Positions 35,957 through 45,030 of a stretch of 64,000 nucleotides of DNA are shown piece after piece. This stretch comes from Streptomyces sp. NRRL B-3428 (lineage in GTDB: Bacteria; Actinomycetota; Actinomycetes; Streptomycetales; Streptomycetaceae). The notes beneath the pieces are model-generated. The model was given only the letters and a program-made list of their open reading frames with translations, made no database searches and was not told the DNA's origin. A program made the translations under genes and the position numbers. The stretch lies in the NCBI GenBank assembly GCA_000721375.1, contig JOGW01000009.1, forward strand, positions 212,855 to 276,854. The letters are read 5' to 3'. The stretch's first letter is position 1; the number at the start of each line of letters is the position of its first letter.

Positions 35957-36337
35957 GTGCCTCCTCGTATGAGAATGGGACGGCCCGGTCTGCTCGGGAC
36001 CGTCGTCCGTACCGCCGTCATCTCCGGCACCGCCTCAGCCGTCTCCAACCGCGTCAACCGCGGAATGAGCGAGCGCGATATGCGCAAGCAGGCGGAGCAG
36101 GAGGCCCAGGCCCAGCAGGCCGCAACGCAGGTCCAGGTCCAGCAGCAGGCCCAACAGCAGGCTCAGCCTCAGCAGTGGAGCCAGCCGCCTGCGCCCGCTC
36201 CGGCCGCACCCGCTCCGGCCGCACCCGCGCCCGTCGACCGAGTCGCCCAGCTCACCGCGCTCGCCGACCTGAAGGCCCAAGGGCTCCTGACCGACGAGGA
36301 GTTCGCGGCCGAGAAGGCCCGCGTGCTGGGCGGTTGA
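35957..36337 (+). CDS. SHOCT-domain protein
   Basis: A 126-residue protein starting with GTG after a GGGAG site. Residues 1-30 are basic and mildly hydrophobic ('TVVRTAVISGTASAVSNRVNRG'), residues 35-65 are a glutamine-rich helix (about 15 Gln), followed by Pro-Ala repeats. The C-terminal 30 residues 'VAQLTALADLKAQGLLTDEEFAAEKARVLGG' form the SHOCT domain, a short helical hairpin found at protein ends and thought to mediate oligomerisation. Co-directional with the DUF6325 gene 14 bp upstream. Confidence 0.82.
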   Translation: MPPRMRMGRPGLLGTVVRTAVISGTASAVSNRVNRGMSERDMRKQAEQEAQAQQAATQVQVQQQAQQQAQPQQWSQPPAPAPAAPAPAAPAPVDRVAQLTALADLKAQGLLTDEEFAAEKARVLGG

Positions 36338-36423
36338 GGTCCGGCTCCTGAACAGAGCGGGCCGGAGGGCAACCTCTGCGCGCACCATGGTGCCAAGCTC
36401 TGAATGATGGTTCACTCCTTCCC

Positions 36424-37032
36424 GTGGCCTACCGCAAGACCCCAGCCGAAATCAGTCGTCTCGAAGCCGCCCGTGAGCGGCTGATCGGCTGTGCGACCGA
36501 GGTGGTCGCGGAAGTGGGCTGGGCGCAGGCGTCCGTGACGGCCGTCGCGGACGCGGCCGGTATTGCGGCCGGCTCGGTGTACCAGCACTTCCCGTCCAAG
36601 GCGGCGCTCGCCGTCGAGGTGTTCCGGCGTGCGGCCGGCCGGGAGGTGGAGATGCTCGGCAAGGTGCTCGGGGGCGCCGGCGACGCGGTCGAGCGCCTCG
36701 CCCACGGCGTCGAGGTCTTCACCCGCCGCGCCCTGGAGAACCGTGGCCTCGCGTACGCGCTGCTCGCGGCCCCCGCCGAACCGGCGGTCGGCGCCGAGCG
36801 CCTCGCGTTCCGGCTGCGCTACCGCGCGCTGTTCGCCGAGGTCGTACGCGAAGGGATGGCGGCGGGTCTTCTCCCGCGGCAGAACCCCGAGATCACCGCC
36901 GCCGCACTCACCGGCGCGATCGGCGAGGTGCTCGTCCATCCGCTCGGCGCCCCTGAAGAGCTCGCCACGGAGCAGCTCGTCGCCGATCTCACCGCCACGG
37001 CGCTGCGCTGCGCGGGCGCGCCCACTGCCTAA
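36424..37032 (+). CDS. TetR-family transcriptional regulator
   Basis: A 202-residue TetR-type repressor. The helix-turn-helix is at about residues 15-62 ('RERLIGCATEVVAEVGWAQASVTAVADAAGIAAGSVYQHFPSKAALAVEVF'), the rest is the helical ligand-binding domain. The start GTG has no clear ribosome-binding site (the preceding bases are pyrimidine-rich), so the mRNA may be leaderless. Ten bases after its stop comes an AidB-like gene with a strong AAGGAGG site, so both form an operon. Confidence 0.88.
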   Translation: MAYRKTPAEISRLEAARERLIGCATEVVAEVGWAQASVTAVADAAGIAAGSVYQHFPSKAALAVEVFRRAAGREVEMLGKVLGGAGDAVERLAHGVEVFTRRALENRGLAYALLAAPAEPAVGAERLAFRLRYRALFAEVVREGMAAGLLPRQNPEITAAALTGAIGEVLVHPLGAPEELATEQLVADLTATALRCAGAPTA

Positions 37033-37042
37033 GGAGGCCCTT

Positions 37043-38683
37043 ATGCCCAGCACGCCCAACGGCGCGACACACGAAGTGACCAACCAGCCCCCGCCGTTGA
37101 CCGGCCACAACCCGGCCGACGACGCCGTACTCCTGGAGGGCATACGCAGGGAAGGCGCCGAGTGGCACGTCGACGAACTGCTGCGCTTCGGCAAGGTCGT
37201 CGGCAGCGAGCAGGCCCGCACGTGGGCCGAGCAGGCCAACCGTCACGAGCCCGAACTGCGCACCCACGACCGTTACGGCCACCGCATCGACGAGGTGGAC
37301 TTCCACCCCGCGTACCACTCGCTGATGACGACGACCGTCGGTGCGGGCGCGGCCGGTTCCGCCTGGGCCGACGAGCGGCCGGGCGCCCATGTCGCCCGCG
37401 CCGGCACCTTCATGGTCGCCACGATGCTGGAGCAGGGCCACATGTGCCCGGTCTCCATGACGTACGCCGTCATCCCGGCGCTGCGTCGCGCGCCCGAACT
37501 CGCCAAGGTCTACGAGCCGTTGCTCACCAGCCGGACGTACGACCCGGGTCTGCGCATCCCCGCGCAGAAGCAGGGGCTGCTCGCGGGGATGGGGATGACG
37601 GAGAAGCAGGGCGGCACCGACGTACGCGCCAACACCACGGCCGCGACGCCTCAGCCCGACGGGACCTGGCTGCTGCGCGGCCACAAGTGGTTCACCAGCG
37701 CCCCGATGAACGACCTCTTCCTGGTCCTCGCCCAGGCGCCCGGCGGACTCTCCTGCTTCCTGGTGCCGCGCGTGCTGCCCGACGGGACCCGCAACACCTT
37801 CCGTATCCAGCGCCTCAAGGACAAGCTCGGCAACCGCTCCAACGCCTCCAGCGAGCCCGAGTTCGACGACACCGTGGCCTGGCTGGTGGGGGATGAGGGC
37901 CGGGGGGTGCGGACCATCATCGACATGGTCACCATGACCCGGCTGGACTGTGTGCTCGGCTCGGCGGGCCATATCCGCGAGGCTCTCGCGCAGGCGGCCC
38001 ATCACACCCGCCACCGTTCGGTGTTCGGCGCCAAGCTCATCGACCAGCCGCTGATGCGCAACGTGCTGGCCGATCTCGCGCTCGAATCCGAGGCGGCCAC
38101 GACCCTCGGTCTGCGGCTCGCGGGCGCCACCGACCGAGCTCAGCGGGGTGACACGGAAGAGCGCGCCTTCCTGCGCCTGGCCACCGCTGTCGGCAAGTAC
38201 TGGGTCTGCAAGCGCCAGCCCGCCTTCGTGGCCGAGGCCCTGGAGTGCCTCGGCGGCAATGGCTACGACGAGGCGTCGGGCATGCCGCGCCTGTACCGGG
38301 AGGCCCCGCTCAACGGGATCTGGGAGGGTTCGGGGAACGTCAACGCCCTTGATCTGCTGCGGGCGTTGGCGCGTGAACCCGAGTCCCTGGAAGCCTTCCG
38401 TGCGGAGATCGCCGCAGCGGCCGGTGCGGACGACCGGCTCGACACGGCCTGGCGTGAGCTGCAGTCCGAGCTCACCCGCACCGAGGACGCCCCGTTGCGG
38501 GCCCGGCGTCTCGTCGAGCGTGCGGCCCTCGTCCTGCAGGGCTCCCTCCTCGTACGCCATGCGCCGAGCGCGGTCGCGGACGCGTTCTGCGGTTCGCGGC
38601 TGGCCGGGGACCAGGGCCTCGCCTTCGGCACGCTTACCCCTGGGGTGGACTTCACGGCGCTGCTGGACCGGCTTCCCGCGTAA
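37043..38683 (+). CDS. aidB: AidB-like acyl-CoA dehydrogenase
   Basis: A 546-residue flavoprotein of the acyl-CoA dehydrogenase superfamily, close to AidB. AidB-type features are the length, the N-terminal 'NQPPPLTGHNPADDAVLLEGIRREG', the FAD-site motif 'GMTEKQGGTDVRANTTAA' (about 180-200), 'GHKWFTSAPMNDLFLVLAQ', 'GDEGRGVRTIIDMVTMTRLDC' and 'ALECLGGNGYDE...LYREAPLNGIWEGSGNV'. E. coli AidB protects DNA against alkylating agents and binds DNA; whether this homologue does so or acts on branched acyl-CoA is unknown. It lies 10 bp downstream of the TetR gene with AAGGAGG before the ATG. The start of the open frame upstream is a TetR shadow. Confidence 0.88.
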   Translation: MPSTPNGATHEVTNQPPPLTGHNPADDAVLLEGIRREGAEWHVDELLRFGKVVGSEQARTWAEQANRHEPELRTHDRYGHRIDEVDFHPAYHSLMTTTVGAGAAGSAWADERPGAHVARAGTFMVATMLEQGHMCPVSMTYAVIPALRRAPELAKVYEPLLTSRTYDPGLRIPAQKQGLLAGMGMTEKQGGTDVRANTTAATPQPDGTWLLRGHKWFTSAPMNDLFLVLAQAPGGLSCFLVPRVLPDGTRNTFRIQRLKDKLGNRSNASSEPEFDDTVAWLVGDEGRGVRTIIDMVTMTRLDCVLGSAGHIREALAQAAHHTRHRSVFGAKLIDQPLMRNVLADLALESEAATTLGLRLAGATDRAQRGDTEERAFLRLATAVGKYWVCKRQPAFVAEALECLGGNGYDEASGMPRLYREAPLNGIWEGSGNVNALDLLRALAREPESLEAFRAEIAAAAGADDRLDTAWRELQSELTRTEDAPLRARRLVERAALVLQGSLLVRHAPSAVADAFCGSRLAGDQGLAFGTLTPGVDFTALLDRLPA

Positions 38684-38699
38684 GCGAACAGGCAGGCAC

Positions 38700-38730
38700 A
38701 AGCCGGCGGGCCCCGTGGCCCCGCCGGCTT
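38700..38730. terminator. Bidirectional hairpin terminator
   Basis: Perfect 11-bp arms 38700-38710 and 38720-38730, 9-base loop, between the convergent AidB-like and subtilase genes. Confidence 0.8.
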
Positions 38731-38777
38731 CCCCCTGTGCCCCCTGCGCCCCCGTCCCCCCCGTGCCCCCTCGGGAG

Positions 38778-41144
38778 TCAGACCCGCTGCAGTGTCAGGC
38801 CGTTGGAGACCACCACCGCGAAGTCCTGGTGCGGTGTCACGGACAGGACCGAGCGCAGCGAGCGGTGCGTGACCACGACGCCCCAGACATCGATCAGATA
38901 CGGGTCGGTGCCCGGCTCCTCGATCAGGACCTGCTGGATGTTGTTGACGGCCTGCGGGAAGGGCCGCACATCCCCGTCGCGGACGGAGCCGCCGTCCGCC
39001 GAACGGACCTGCAGATAGAGCTTGTTGACCAGCGCGCCGCTCGACTCCGACGGTGCGTCGGTCCAGGCCAGCGTGATCTTCAACGGCCGTCCCGGGTCGA
39101 GGTGTTCGAGGCGGTACGTGACCCGCTCACCCGTCTCGACGGCGTCCTGCCAGTCGTCGGCGAACAGCGCGCGGTGGCGGGCGTCGCCGCCGACCGACCC
39201 CGTGACGTCCACCCGTCCGAAACCGCTCGCGTTGTTGGGCCCCGGCGGGACCTCCCCGGCGAACTGGCCGGGTATCGCGGCCGCCCCGTTCACCAGGAAC
39301 GCCTTGAGCAGCGCGGCGGACGGCTGGTGTCGCCTTTCGCGTACGAGATATTCGCGCGCGAGCGCCGCCGCACCCGCCGCCAGCGGTGTGGCCATGCTCG
39401 TGCCACCGCTCCAGCAGTACGCGCTCCTCAGCGGGTGGCCGACCGGCAGCTTGCCCCACAGCGGGACCGCGTTCGGCGGGAGTGCGCGCGAGAGCAGGGA
39501 CAGGACGTTGGTGCCGGGGGCGACCAGGTCGGGTTTGATACGGCCGTCGTCCGTGGGGCCGCGGGAGGAGAAGGCGGCCAGGCCGTCCACGTCGTCGGAG
39601 ACATGGCCCGCGGCCGCCAGCTTCGGGAAGCGCGGCACCCCGGCGCGGCCGAACCGGTCCCAGGTGATGTCGACGCCGGGCGGCGGGGAGGAGCCGGCGG
39701 GTCGGTCGTTCTCGCCGGCGCCGACGGTCAGGCAGTTCTTGGCCGTGGCCGGTGAGCTGATGGAGTCCGCGTCGACCACGCCGTTGCCGTCGCGGTCCTC
39801 GCCCTCGTTGCCCGCCGAGAACAGGATCAGCATGTCCGGGTGGTTCCACACGAACTCGTCCACCGCACGGGACTTGGCGGTGTAGAGCCCGGCGGTGGGC
39901 GCGCCCCAGGAGTTGGTGTGGATCCTGGCGCCCGCGCGGTAGGCCTGCTCGAAGAGCGGGCGCAGATCGTCGGGCAGCCCGTACAGACCGGATGCGGGCG
40001 GCGGCCAGCTCTCGCTGATCCGGGGCAGCTGGGCCACTTCGGCCTCGGTCTTCCAGTGCACGCGCTGGCCGATGGCCTGGAAGAAGACCTCGGCCTCCGG
40101 AGCCGTACCGGCCGGGACGGGAGTGGTGTGTGCGGCGCGCGCGGTCGTACCGTCCCCGAGCACGGAACCGGTGACATGGGTGCCGTGGCCGTTGTCCGCG
40201 TCGGAGGGGCCGTCGTCGCTGCCGGGCGGATCGGCCACGTACGCGGCGAGCACGGAGCGTACGGGCCAGCTGACGAGACCGGCGACCCGGCCGCGTACAT
40301 CCTCGTGCAGCGTCGTGACATCGCCCGTGTCCAGACCGGAGTCGGCCACGGCCACGATCTGTCCCGCGCCGCTCAGCTCCACGCCGCCCGCGGTGTTGTC
40401 CTCCTCGATACGGAAGACGCGGCGGGCGCGGTCGTTGTGGTACTCGGCCATGGCGTACGGCAACACGGCCTGCACACCCGGGAGTTCGGCCGCACGGGCG
40501 GGATCCGCGCTCGCCACCAGGGTGCGGTCGGAGCCGGACAGGACCGCGGCGCCCTCGCTGCGCAGCACGGCCGCCACATCCTCGATGGACTCGCCGGGGA
40601 AGACGGACACCTCGACAAGCTGCTTCTGTGCCGGCGCGGGGTGGGTGAGTACGGTGGTGCGCTCGGCCTGGGGATACACCTTCGGGGAGACCTTCATCGC
40701 GGGCCGGTAGGGGGTGATCCCGGCGACCCAGGCGAGCTCGCGCAGGGCGCCGACGCGTTCCGGCAGTACGCCGATGACCAGGGTGAACCCGGCCAGCGTG
40801 TCGTGCATGCGCACGCCGCGCGCGGCGAGTTCGGCCAGCCACTCGGGCGCGGGCGGGCCCGCGAGGTTCAGCAGGTAGTACGCGGTGCGGCCCGGCGGCG
40901 GCTCCAGGGTCTCGGTGCTCTGGGCCTCGACGGCGTCCGAGAAGGTGAAGGTGTTGCCGGCGGTGACGACGGCGGGCTGCTCCAGTTCGGTGACCGAAGC
41001 CAACTCGCCGATCCGCGAGGCCTGTTCGCTGTCCGCGCGGACCAGGAGCGCGTTCGGGTAGCGGGCGAGGATCTCGGCGCCGGTCGCGCGCACGGCGCTG
41101 TCCTCGGCGTCGGTGGTGAGCTGCACAAGGAGGGTGGACGACAT
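38778..41144 (-). CDS. S8-family serine peptidase (subtilase) without a signal peptide
   Basis: A 788-residue subtilisin-like protease. The catalytic triad is intact: Asp268 ('VAVADSGLDTG'), His320 ('NGHGTHVTG') and Ser583 ('SGGTSMATPLAAG'). The insert between His and Ser is long and includes 'HTNSWGAP'. Residues 1-250 appear to hold two propeptide-like or fervidolysin-like alpha-beta domains ('GIPLV...' type strands such as 'LVQLTTDAEDSAVRATGAEILARYP'). The C-terminal 120 residues are a beta sandwich ('VTYRLEHLDPGRPLKITLAWTDAP...TDPYLIDVWGVVV'). No hydrophobic export signal exists at the N-terminus, which is odd. It follows a STAND ATPase gene on the same strand by 125 bp. Confidence 0.88.
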   Translation of the reverse strand: MSSTLLVQLTTDAEDSAVRATGAEILARYPNALLVRADSEQASRIGELASVTELEQPAVVTAGNTFTFSDAVEAQSTETLEPPPGRTAYYLLNLAGPPAPEWLAELAARGVRMHDTLAGFTLVIGVLPERVGALRELAWVAGITPYRPAMKVSPKVYPQAERTTVLTHPAPAQKQLVEVSVFPGESIEDVAAVLRSEGAAVLSGSDRTLVASADPARAAELPGVQAVLPYAMAEYHNDRARRVFRIEEDNTAGGVELSGAGQIVAVADSGLDTGDVTTLHEDVRGRVAGLVSWPVRSVLAAYVADPPGSDDGPSDADNGHGTHVTGSVLGDGTTARAAHTTPVPAGTAPEAEVFFQAIGQRVHWKTEAEVAQLPRISESWPPPASGLYGLPDDLRPLFEQAYRAGARIHTNSWGAPTAGLYTAKSRAVDEFVWNHPDMLILFSAGNEGEDRDGNGVVDADSISSPATAKNCLTVGAGENDRPAGSSPPPGVDITWDRFGRAGVPRFPKLAAAGHVSDDVDGLAAFSSRGPTDDGRIKPDLVAPGTNVLSLLSRALPPNAVPLWGKLPVGHPLRSAYCWSGGTSMATPLAAGAAALAREYLVRERRHQPSAALLKAFLVNGAAAIPGQFAGEVPPGPNNASGFGRVDVTGSVGGDARHRALFADDWQDAVETGERVTYRLEHLDPGRPLKITLAWTDAPSESSGALVNKLYLQVRSADGGSVRDGDVRPFPQAVNNIQQVLIEEPGTDPYLIDVWGVVVTHRSLRSVLSVTPHQDFAVVVSNGLTLQRV

Positions 41145-41269
41145 CGCTCGCCCCTTCCGGGAGGTGGGTGCAGGTGCGTTGCCGTCGAGTCTGGGGCGGG
41201 GTGGAGGGTGGTTTACGAAAGCTGACAGAGCTGGACGGAACTGGCCGTTCCTTCAGCCGAGTCGGCAGC

Positions 41270-43825
41270 TCAGGGCTCCTCCAGGAGCCGGTGGATCTCC
41301 GCCGCCTCCGGCACCCCGAGCGCGTCGAACAGGGCGGCCGCGGCGAGACGATGACGGCGGGCGGCGGCCCCGTCGGACAACTGCGCGAGACCCGCGAGCG
41401 CGCGGCCCTGCTCGTAGCGGTCACCGCTGCGTTCGGCCAGTTCGAGCGCGGCCTGGTGCGAGCCCGCGGCGTCGGCGCTGCGTCCGAGGGCCAGCTGGGT
41501 CTCGCCCAGGTCGATCAGCGCTCCGGTCTCCACCTCGGCCTCGCCGACCTCGTGCGCCAGCGCCACGGACCGGCTCAGCTGCTCGAAGGCCTCCGTGTGC
41601 CGTCCTGCCGCCAGATGCACGGTGCCGAATCCCCGTAACGCCTCGGCCTGACCGCTGCGGTAGTCGGTCTCCACGTAGATCGGCAGCGCGGCCGCGTGAT
41701 GGCCCGAGGCCTCGTCGAGATGCCCGAGCCGCAGACTCGCCCAGCCCAGATTGGTGAGGGCGACCGCCTCGCCGACGCGATTGCCGATCTCCCGGTTGAT
41801 GCTCAGCGCGCGGGCGTAATGGTCGTACGCCTCCAGATAGCGGCCGGTCCGCTCCAGCGTCGTCCCCAGGTTGTTGAGCGCGCGCGCCTGCCCGATCCGG
41901 TCACCGTGCTCGCGGAACAGGACGAGCGCCCGCTCCTGGTGATCGAGCGCCTTGGGGTAGTCGCCGAGCTGGCGGTGGACGGTGCCGAGGCCGTACAGGG
42001 CGGCGCCCTCGCCGCCGCTGTCGGCGAGCTCGCGCCGCAGGGCGAGGGCCGCTTCCAGATGCGTACGGGATTCCTCGTAGCGCCCCAGCCGCCAGGACAG
42101 GGTGCCGAGCCCCTGCAGCGCATCGGCCTCCCCGAGCCGGTCGCCGCTTTCGCGGTGGGCCCCGAGCGCCTGCTGGTGGTGGCTCACGGCTGCGGTGTAC
42201 GAGCCCGTGCGCAGATGGGCCTGGCCAAGACGGTTGAGTGCGGCGGCTTCGGCGGCGCGGTCGCCCGACGCGCGGGCCGCGTCCAGCGCGAGGCCGTGCA
42301 GGGTCAGGGCGTCGCGGTAGTGCGCGGCGGTGTCGAGGAGCCGGTCGAGACCGGCCGACAGGGCGAGGGTGTGGCGGGGCGAGACGGCGACGGCGGTGGT
42401 GGCCACGGCCAGGAGGTTGCGGCGTTCGTCCGCGAGCCACGGGTCGTGCGGGTCGGTGGCCCGGCGCGCGGCCTCGGCGTAGTGGTCCAGCAGCCGCAGC
42501 AGCGCGGGGTGCCGGTCGGGACGTGAGGCCGCCTGTTCGGCCGCGTACGCCCGTAGGAGATCGTGCATCGTGAACCGGCCCGCGTCCGTCTCGTCGATCA
42601 GATGGGCGCGGGCGAGCAGGTCCAACTGCCGCTGGGCACCGGCCTGTTCACTGCCGAGCAGCGCGGCGGCGGCCGCGGGGGACAGGTCCTGTCCGGGGTG
42701 CAGGCCGAGCAACTGGAAGGCGTCGAGGGCGGGTTCGGGCAGGGCGCGGCAGGACCACGAGAAGACGGCGCGTACGGCGGTGTGCTCGTCCTCGCCCGCG
42801 TTGAGCAGATCGAGCCGGCGCGACTCGTCACCCAGGTCCGCGACCAGCCGGGCGAGCGTGACCTTCGGGCGGGCGGCGGCGAGTTCGGCGGCGATGCGCA
42901 GGGCCAGCGGCAGATGGGCGCAGCGCTCGGCGAGCGCTGCGGTGTGCTGCGGTGCGGCCTCGGCCCGCGCCCCGATCAGACGGGTGAGCAGGGCGGACGC
43001 CTCCTCTTGCGGCAGCACGTCGAGCGTCAGGCGTACGGCGCCGTAGCGGGCCACGAGCGACGGCAGGGAGTCGCGGCTCGTCACGAGGACCTGGCAGCTC
43101 GGGGTGCCGGGCAGCAGATCGCGGACCTGGTCGATCCCGCGCACGTTGTCCAGGACGATCAGGACGCGACGGCCCGCGAGCAGGGTGCGGTAGAGCGCGG
43201 CGCGTTCGTCGAGCCCGTGCGGCACGGCAGGGCCGTCGACGCCGAGGGCCCGCAGGAACACCTCCAGTGCCTCCGCCGCGGACACCGGGCGCTCGGGGTC
43301 GTAACCGCGCAGGTTGAGATAGAGCTGACCGTCGGGGAAGGCGGGGGCCGCGCGGTGCGCCCAGTGCACGGCGAGCGCGGTCTTGCCGACGCCCGCGGTG
43401 CCGGAGAGGGCCAGGACCGCCACCGCGGCGTCGGCGGCGGAGGTGGCGAGCGCGCGGTCCAGCTCGGCCATCTGCAGCGCTCGTCCGGTGAATACGGGGA
43501 CGTCGCCCGGGAGTTGGCGCGGCAGGGGCCGCTGCCCTTCCGGTACGGGGACGGGTGTGCGGTCGGGGTCGGTACCGGCCGCGAGCCACAGGGCGTGGAA
43601 GCGCCCGGTGTCACCGCCCAGCGTCTCCACCAGCAGCTCCACAAGGCCCCACCGGGGCAGGGCGGGACCGGAGAACGCCACCGACACCGTCGTATGACTG
43701 CAGCCGACCTCCTTGGCCATCTGCCGCAGACTCGGGCGGCCCGCCCGGTGGTGCAGATCGTGCAGCGCGTCGAAGAGCTCCCGTGACGGACCTTCGAGCC
43801 CTTCCGGCCTCGGCAGCACCCCCAT
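41270..43825 (-). CDS. STAND ATPase (NB-ARC) with N-terminal HTH and TPR repeats
   Basis: An 851-residue regulator. The ATG at 43825 follows GGGGAGG; the frame is open for another 230 codons but that part is the antisense of another gene. Residues about 14-70 are an XRE-like helix-turn-helix ('SLRQMAKEVGCSHTTVSVAFSGPALPRWGLVELLVE'). The NB-ARC ATPase (about 100-370) has 'FTGRALQMAELDRAL', Walker A 'GTAGVGKTAL' near 141-150 and 'VLIVLDNVRG'. From about 430 to 840 run regular TPR repeats of about 40 residues ('GEADALQGLGTLSWRLGRYEESRTHLEAAL' pattern). Such proteins act as transcription regulators or NLR-like sensors. It precedes the subtilase gene on the same strand. Confidence 0.9.
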   Translation of the reverse strand: MGVLPRPEGLEGPSRELFDALHDLHHRAGRPSLRQMAKEVGCSHTTVSVAFSGPALPRWGLVELLVETLGGDTGRFHALWLAAGTDPDRTPVPVPEGQRPLPRQLPGDVPVFTGRALQMAELDRALATSAADAAVAVLALSGTAGVGKTALAVHWAHRAAPAFPDGQLYLNLRGYDPERPVSAAEALEVFLRALGVDGPAVPHGLDERAALYRTLLAGRRVLIVLDNVRGIDQVRDLLPGTPSCQVLVTSRDSLPSLVARYGAVRLTLDVLPQEEASALLTRLIGARAEAAPQHTAALAERCAHLPLALRIAAELAAARPKVTLARLVADLGDESRRLDLLNAGEDEHTAVRAVFSWSCRALPEPALDAFQLLGLHPGQDLSPAAAAALLGSEQAGAQRQLDLLARAHLIDETDAGRFTMHDLLRAYAAEQAASRPDRHPALLRLLDHYAEAARRATDPHDPWLADERRNLLAVATTAVAVSPRHTLALSAGLDRLLDTAAHYRDALTLHGLALDAARASGDRAAEAAALNRLGQAHLRTGSYTAAVSHHQQALGAHRESGDRLGEADALQGLGTLSWRLGRYEESRTHLEAALALRRELADSGGEGAALYGLGTVHRQLGDYPKALDHQERALVLFREHGDRIGQARALNNLGTTLERTGRYLEAYDHYARALSINREIGNRVGEAVALTNLGWASLRLGHLDEASGHHAAALPIYVETDYRSGQAEALRGFGTVHLAAGRHTEAFEQLSRSVALAHEVGEAEVETGALIDLGETQLALGRSADAAGSHQAALELAERSGDRYEQGRALAGLAQLSDGAAARRHRLAAAALFDALGVPEAAEIHRLLEEP

Positions 43826-43973
43826 GCGCCCTCCCCGGCCAGTTGTGTCAGGTTTCGTCAACCTGCCTACGGGGCCTTGAGACTTGAGGATGACGCAACG
43901 ACCGGACCGGATCGGGGGGAATTCCCCACTCCGGCGGCGAAAGCGCGAGATTCCCGAAAAGGGGGCACAGACG

Positions 43974-44528
43974 ATGACCGCAACCGCATCCTCCGCCACA
44001 CCCGCAACGCCCTCCACGACCGACTCCTTCACGGCGGCGGCGCTGCTCGGGACGGCGGTGGCCGCACGTCTCGGACATCCGGGGCCGGCGGCGACGAAGT
44101 CGGATGCCACGAAGTCGGATGCGACGAAGTCAGGTTTCCCTGTGCCGGGCGCCACGAAGTCGGGTGTCCCGGTGCCGGGCGCCACCAAGTCGAGTGCGAC
44201 CAAGTCCGGCGTTCCCGCCTCTGATGCCGATACGTCCGAAGTGGCGCACGCCCTGCGGTTCCTGACGGTCTCCGGACTGCTGAGCGACGGGGAGAGCACG
44301 GGGTTCGAGGAGTACGTGACGCACGGCAAGTCCTCCGCCGCCGAGTCCGCGAGCGGGATCCTGACCGTCGCGTCGGTACTCGGCGTGCTCGTGCGCGAGG
44401 AGGTCCCGGTCGCCCTGTTCCGGCACGCGGTGGACGCGGCCGTCGTGGGGTTCCTGCACGGTGGACGTGACGCGGCCACGAGCTGCTGCGCGATCGCCGC
44501 CATCCAGGTGCTGGCCACGAAGAGCTGA
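43974..44528 (+). CDS. Hypothetical protein with ATKS repeats
   Basis: A 184-residue protein of no recognised family. The ATG at 43974 follows an AAGGGGG site. Residues about 40-80 contain a low-complexity array built on ATKS(D/G/S) in which the DNA itself repeats: 15-bp units, then longer units with 'PVPGATKSG'. The C-terminal 90 residues look like an ordered helical domain ('VAHALRFLTVSGLLSDGESTGFEEYV...ASGILTVASVLGVLVREEVPVALFRHAVDAAVVGFLHGG'). No signal peptide. It diverges from the STAND gene across 148 bp. Its stop lies in a 13-bp tandem repeat. Reading frame and codon use support a real gene. Confidence 0.65.
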   Translation: MTATASSATPATPSTTDSFTAAALLGTAVAARLGHPGPAATKSDATKSDATKSGFPVPGATKSGVPVPGATKSSATKSGVPASDADTSEVAHALRFLTVSGLLSDGESTGFEEYVTHGKSSAAESASGILTVASVLGVLVREEVPVALFRHAVDAAVVGFLHGGRDAATSCCAIAAIQVLATKS

Positions 44529-44556
44529 CCCGAAGAGTCGGCCCGAAGAGCTGACC
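44518..44556. repeat. 13-bp tandem repeat spanning a stop codon, three copies
   Basis: CGAAGAGCTGACC at 44518-44530 and 44544-44556 is exact; the middle unit 44531-44543 differs at three positions. The first copy encodes the Lys-Ser-stop end of the hypothetical gene; the last touches the end of the next gene. Confidence 0.8.
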
Positions 44557-45008
44557 TAGGGCGCGGTCCACTCTTCCTTGTGCCCGAACCCCTTGGAGTT
44601 GTCGATCACCCGCAGCCATGTGGGCCTGATCTCCCACATGGCCGCGGATCCGACGGCCTTGGCGAGCCGCGGATCCTCGGCGACGTAAGGGAAGGCCCGG
44701 AAGTACGCGTCCCGCGCGCCGTCGAGGTCCGCCTCGGGCACCCGTCGGCAGGTCCCGCGTCCCTGCACTCCGGTGATCGTGGTCCACGTCTGCTGATCGG
44801 CCTGAGCGGTGAACGCGACCCGGGCGCCTGGCCGTTGAGCGCTCAGCGCGGCTCCGTGATCCGTGGACGGGGACGTGAGGAAGAGCAGTGAGCCGCTGTC
44901 GGTGACGGCGTAGAACACCGCACAGGCCTGGGGGAGGCCGGCGTCATCGACGTACGCGAGGGTGAGGGTGGTGTGGTCGGCGAGCGCGTGGAGCTGGTGA
45001 TCGGTCAC
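44556..45008 (-). CDS. Pyridoxamine 5'-phosphate oxidase family protein
   Basis: A 150-residue split-barrel flavin-type protein of the PPOX family. Recognisable strands are 'HTTLTLAYVDDAGLPQACAVFYAVTDSGSLLFLTSPSTDHGAAL', 'GARVAFTAQADQQTWTTITGVQGRGTCRRV' and 'MWEIRPTWLRVIDNSKGFGHKEEW', the last being the typical C-terminal strand. The GTG at 45008 is the best start, as the upstream gene ends at 45031; the ribosome-binding site is weak. Such proteins bind FMN, F420 or heme in streptomycetes; the cofactor and substrate are unknown. Confidence 0.83.
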   Translation of the reverse strand: MTDHQLHALADHTTLTLAYVDDAGLPQACAVFYAVTDSGSLLFLTSPSTDHGAALSAQRPGARVAFTAQADQQTWTTITGVQGRGTCRRVPEADLDGARDAYFRAFPYVAEDPRLAKAVGSAAMWEIRPTWLRVIDNSKGFGHKEEWTAP

Positions 45009-45030
45009 CCGGCCAGGTTGCCCCACACGC

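Noticed and set aside
43826..44518. Upstream extension of the STAND protein by about 230 residues
   Set aside because: It lies antisense to the 43974-44528 gene and a good start with GGGGAGG exists at 43825.
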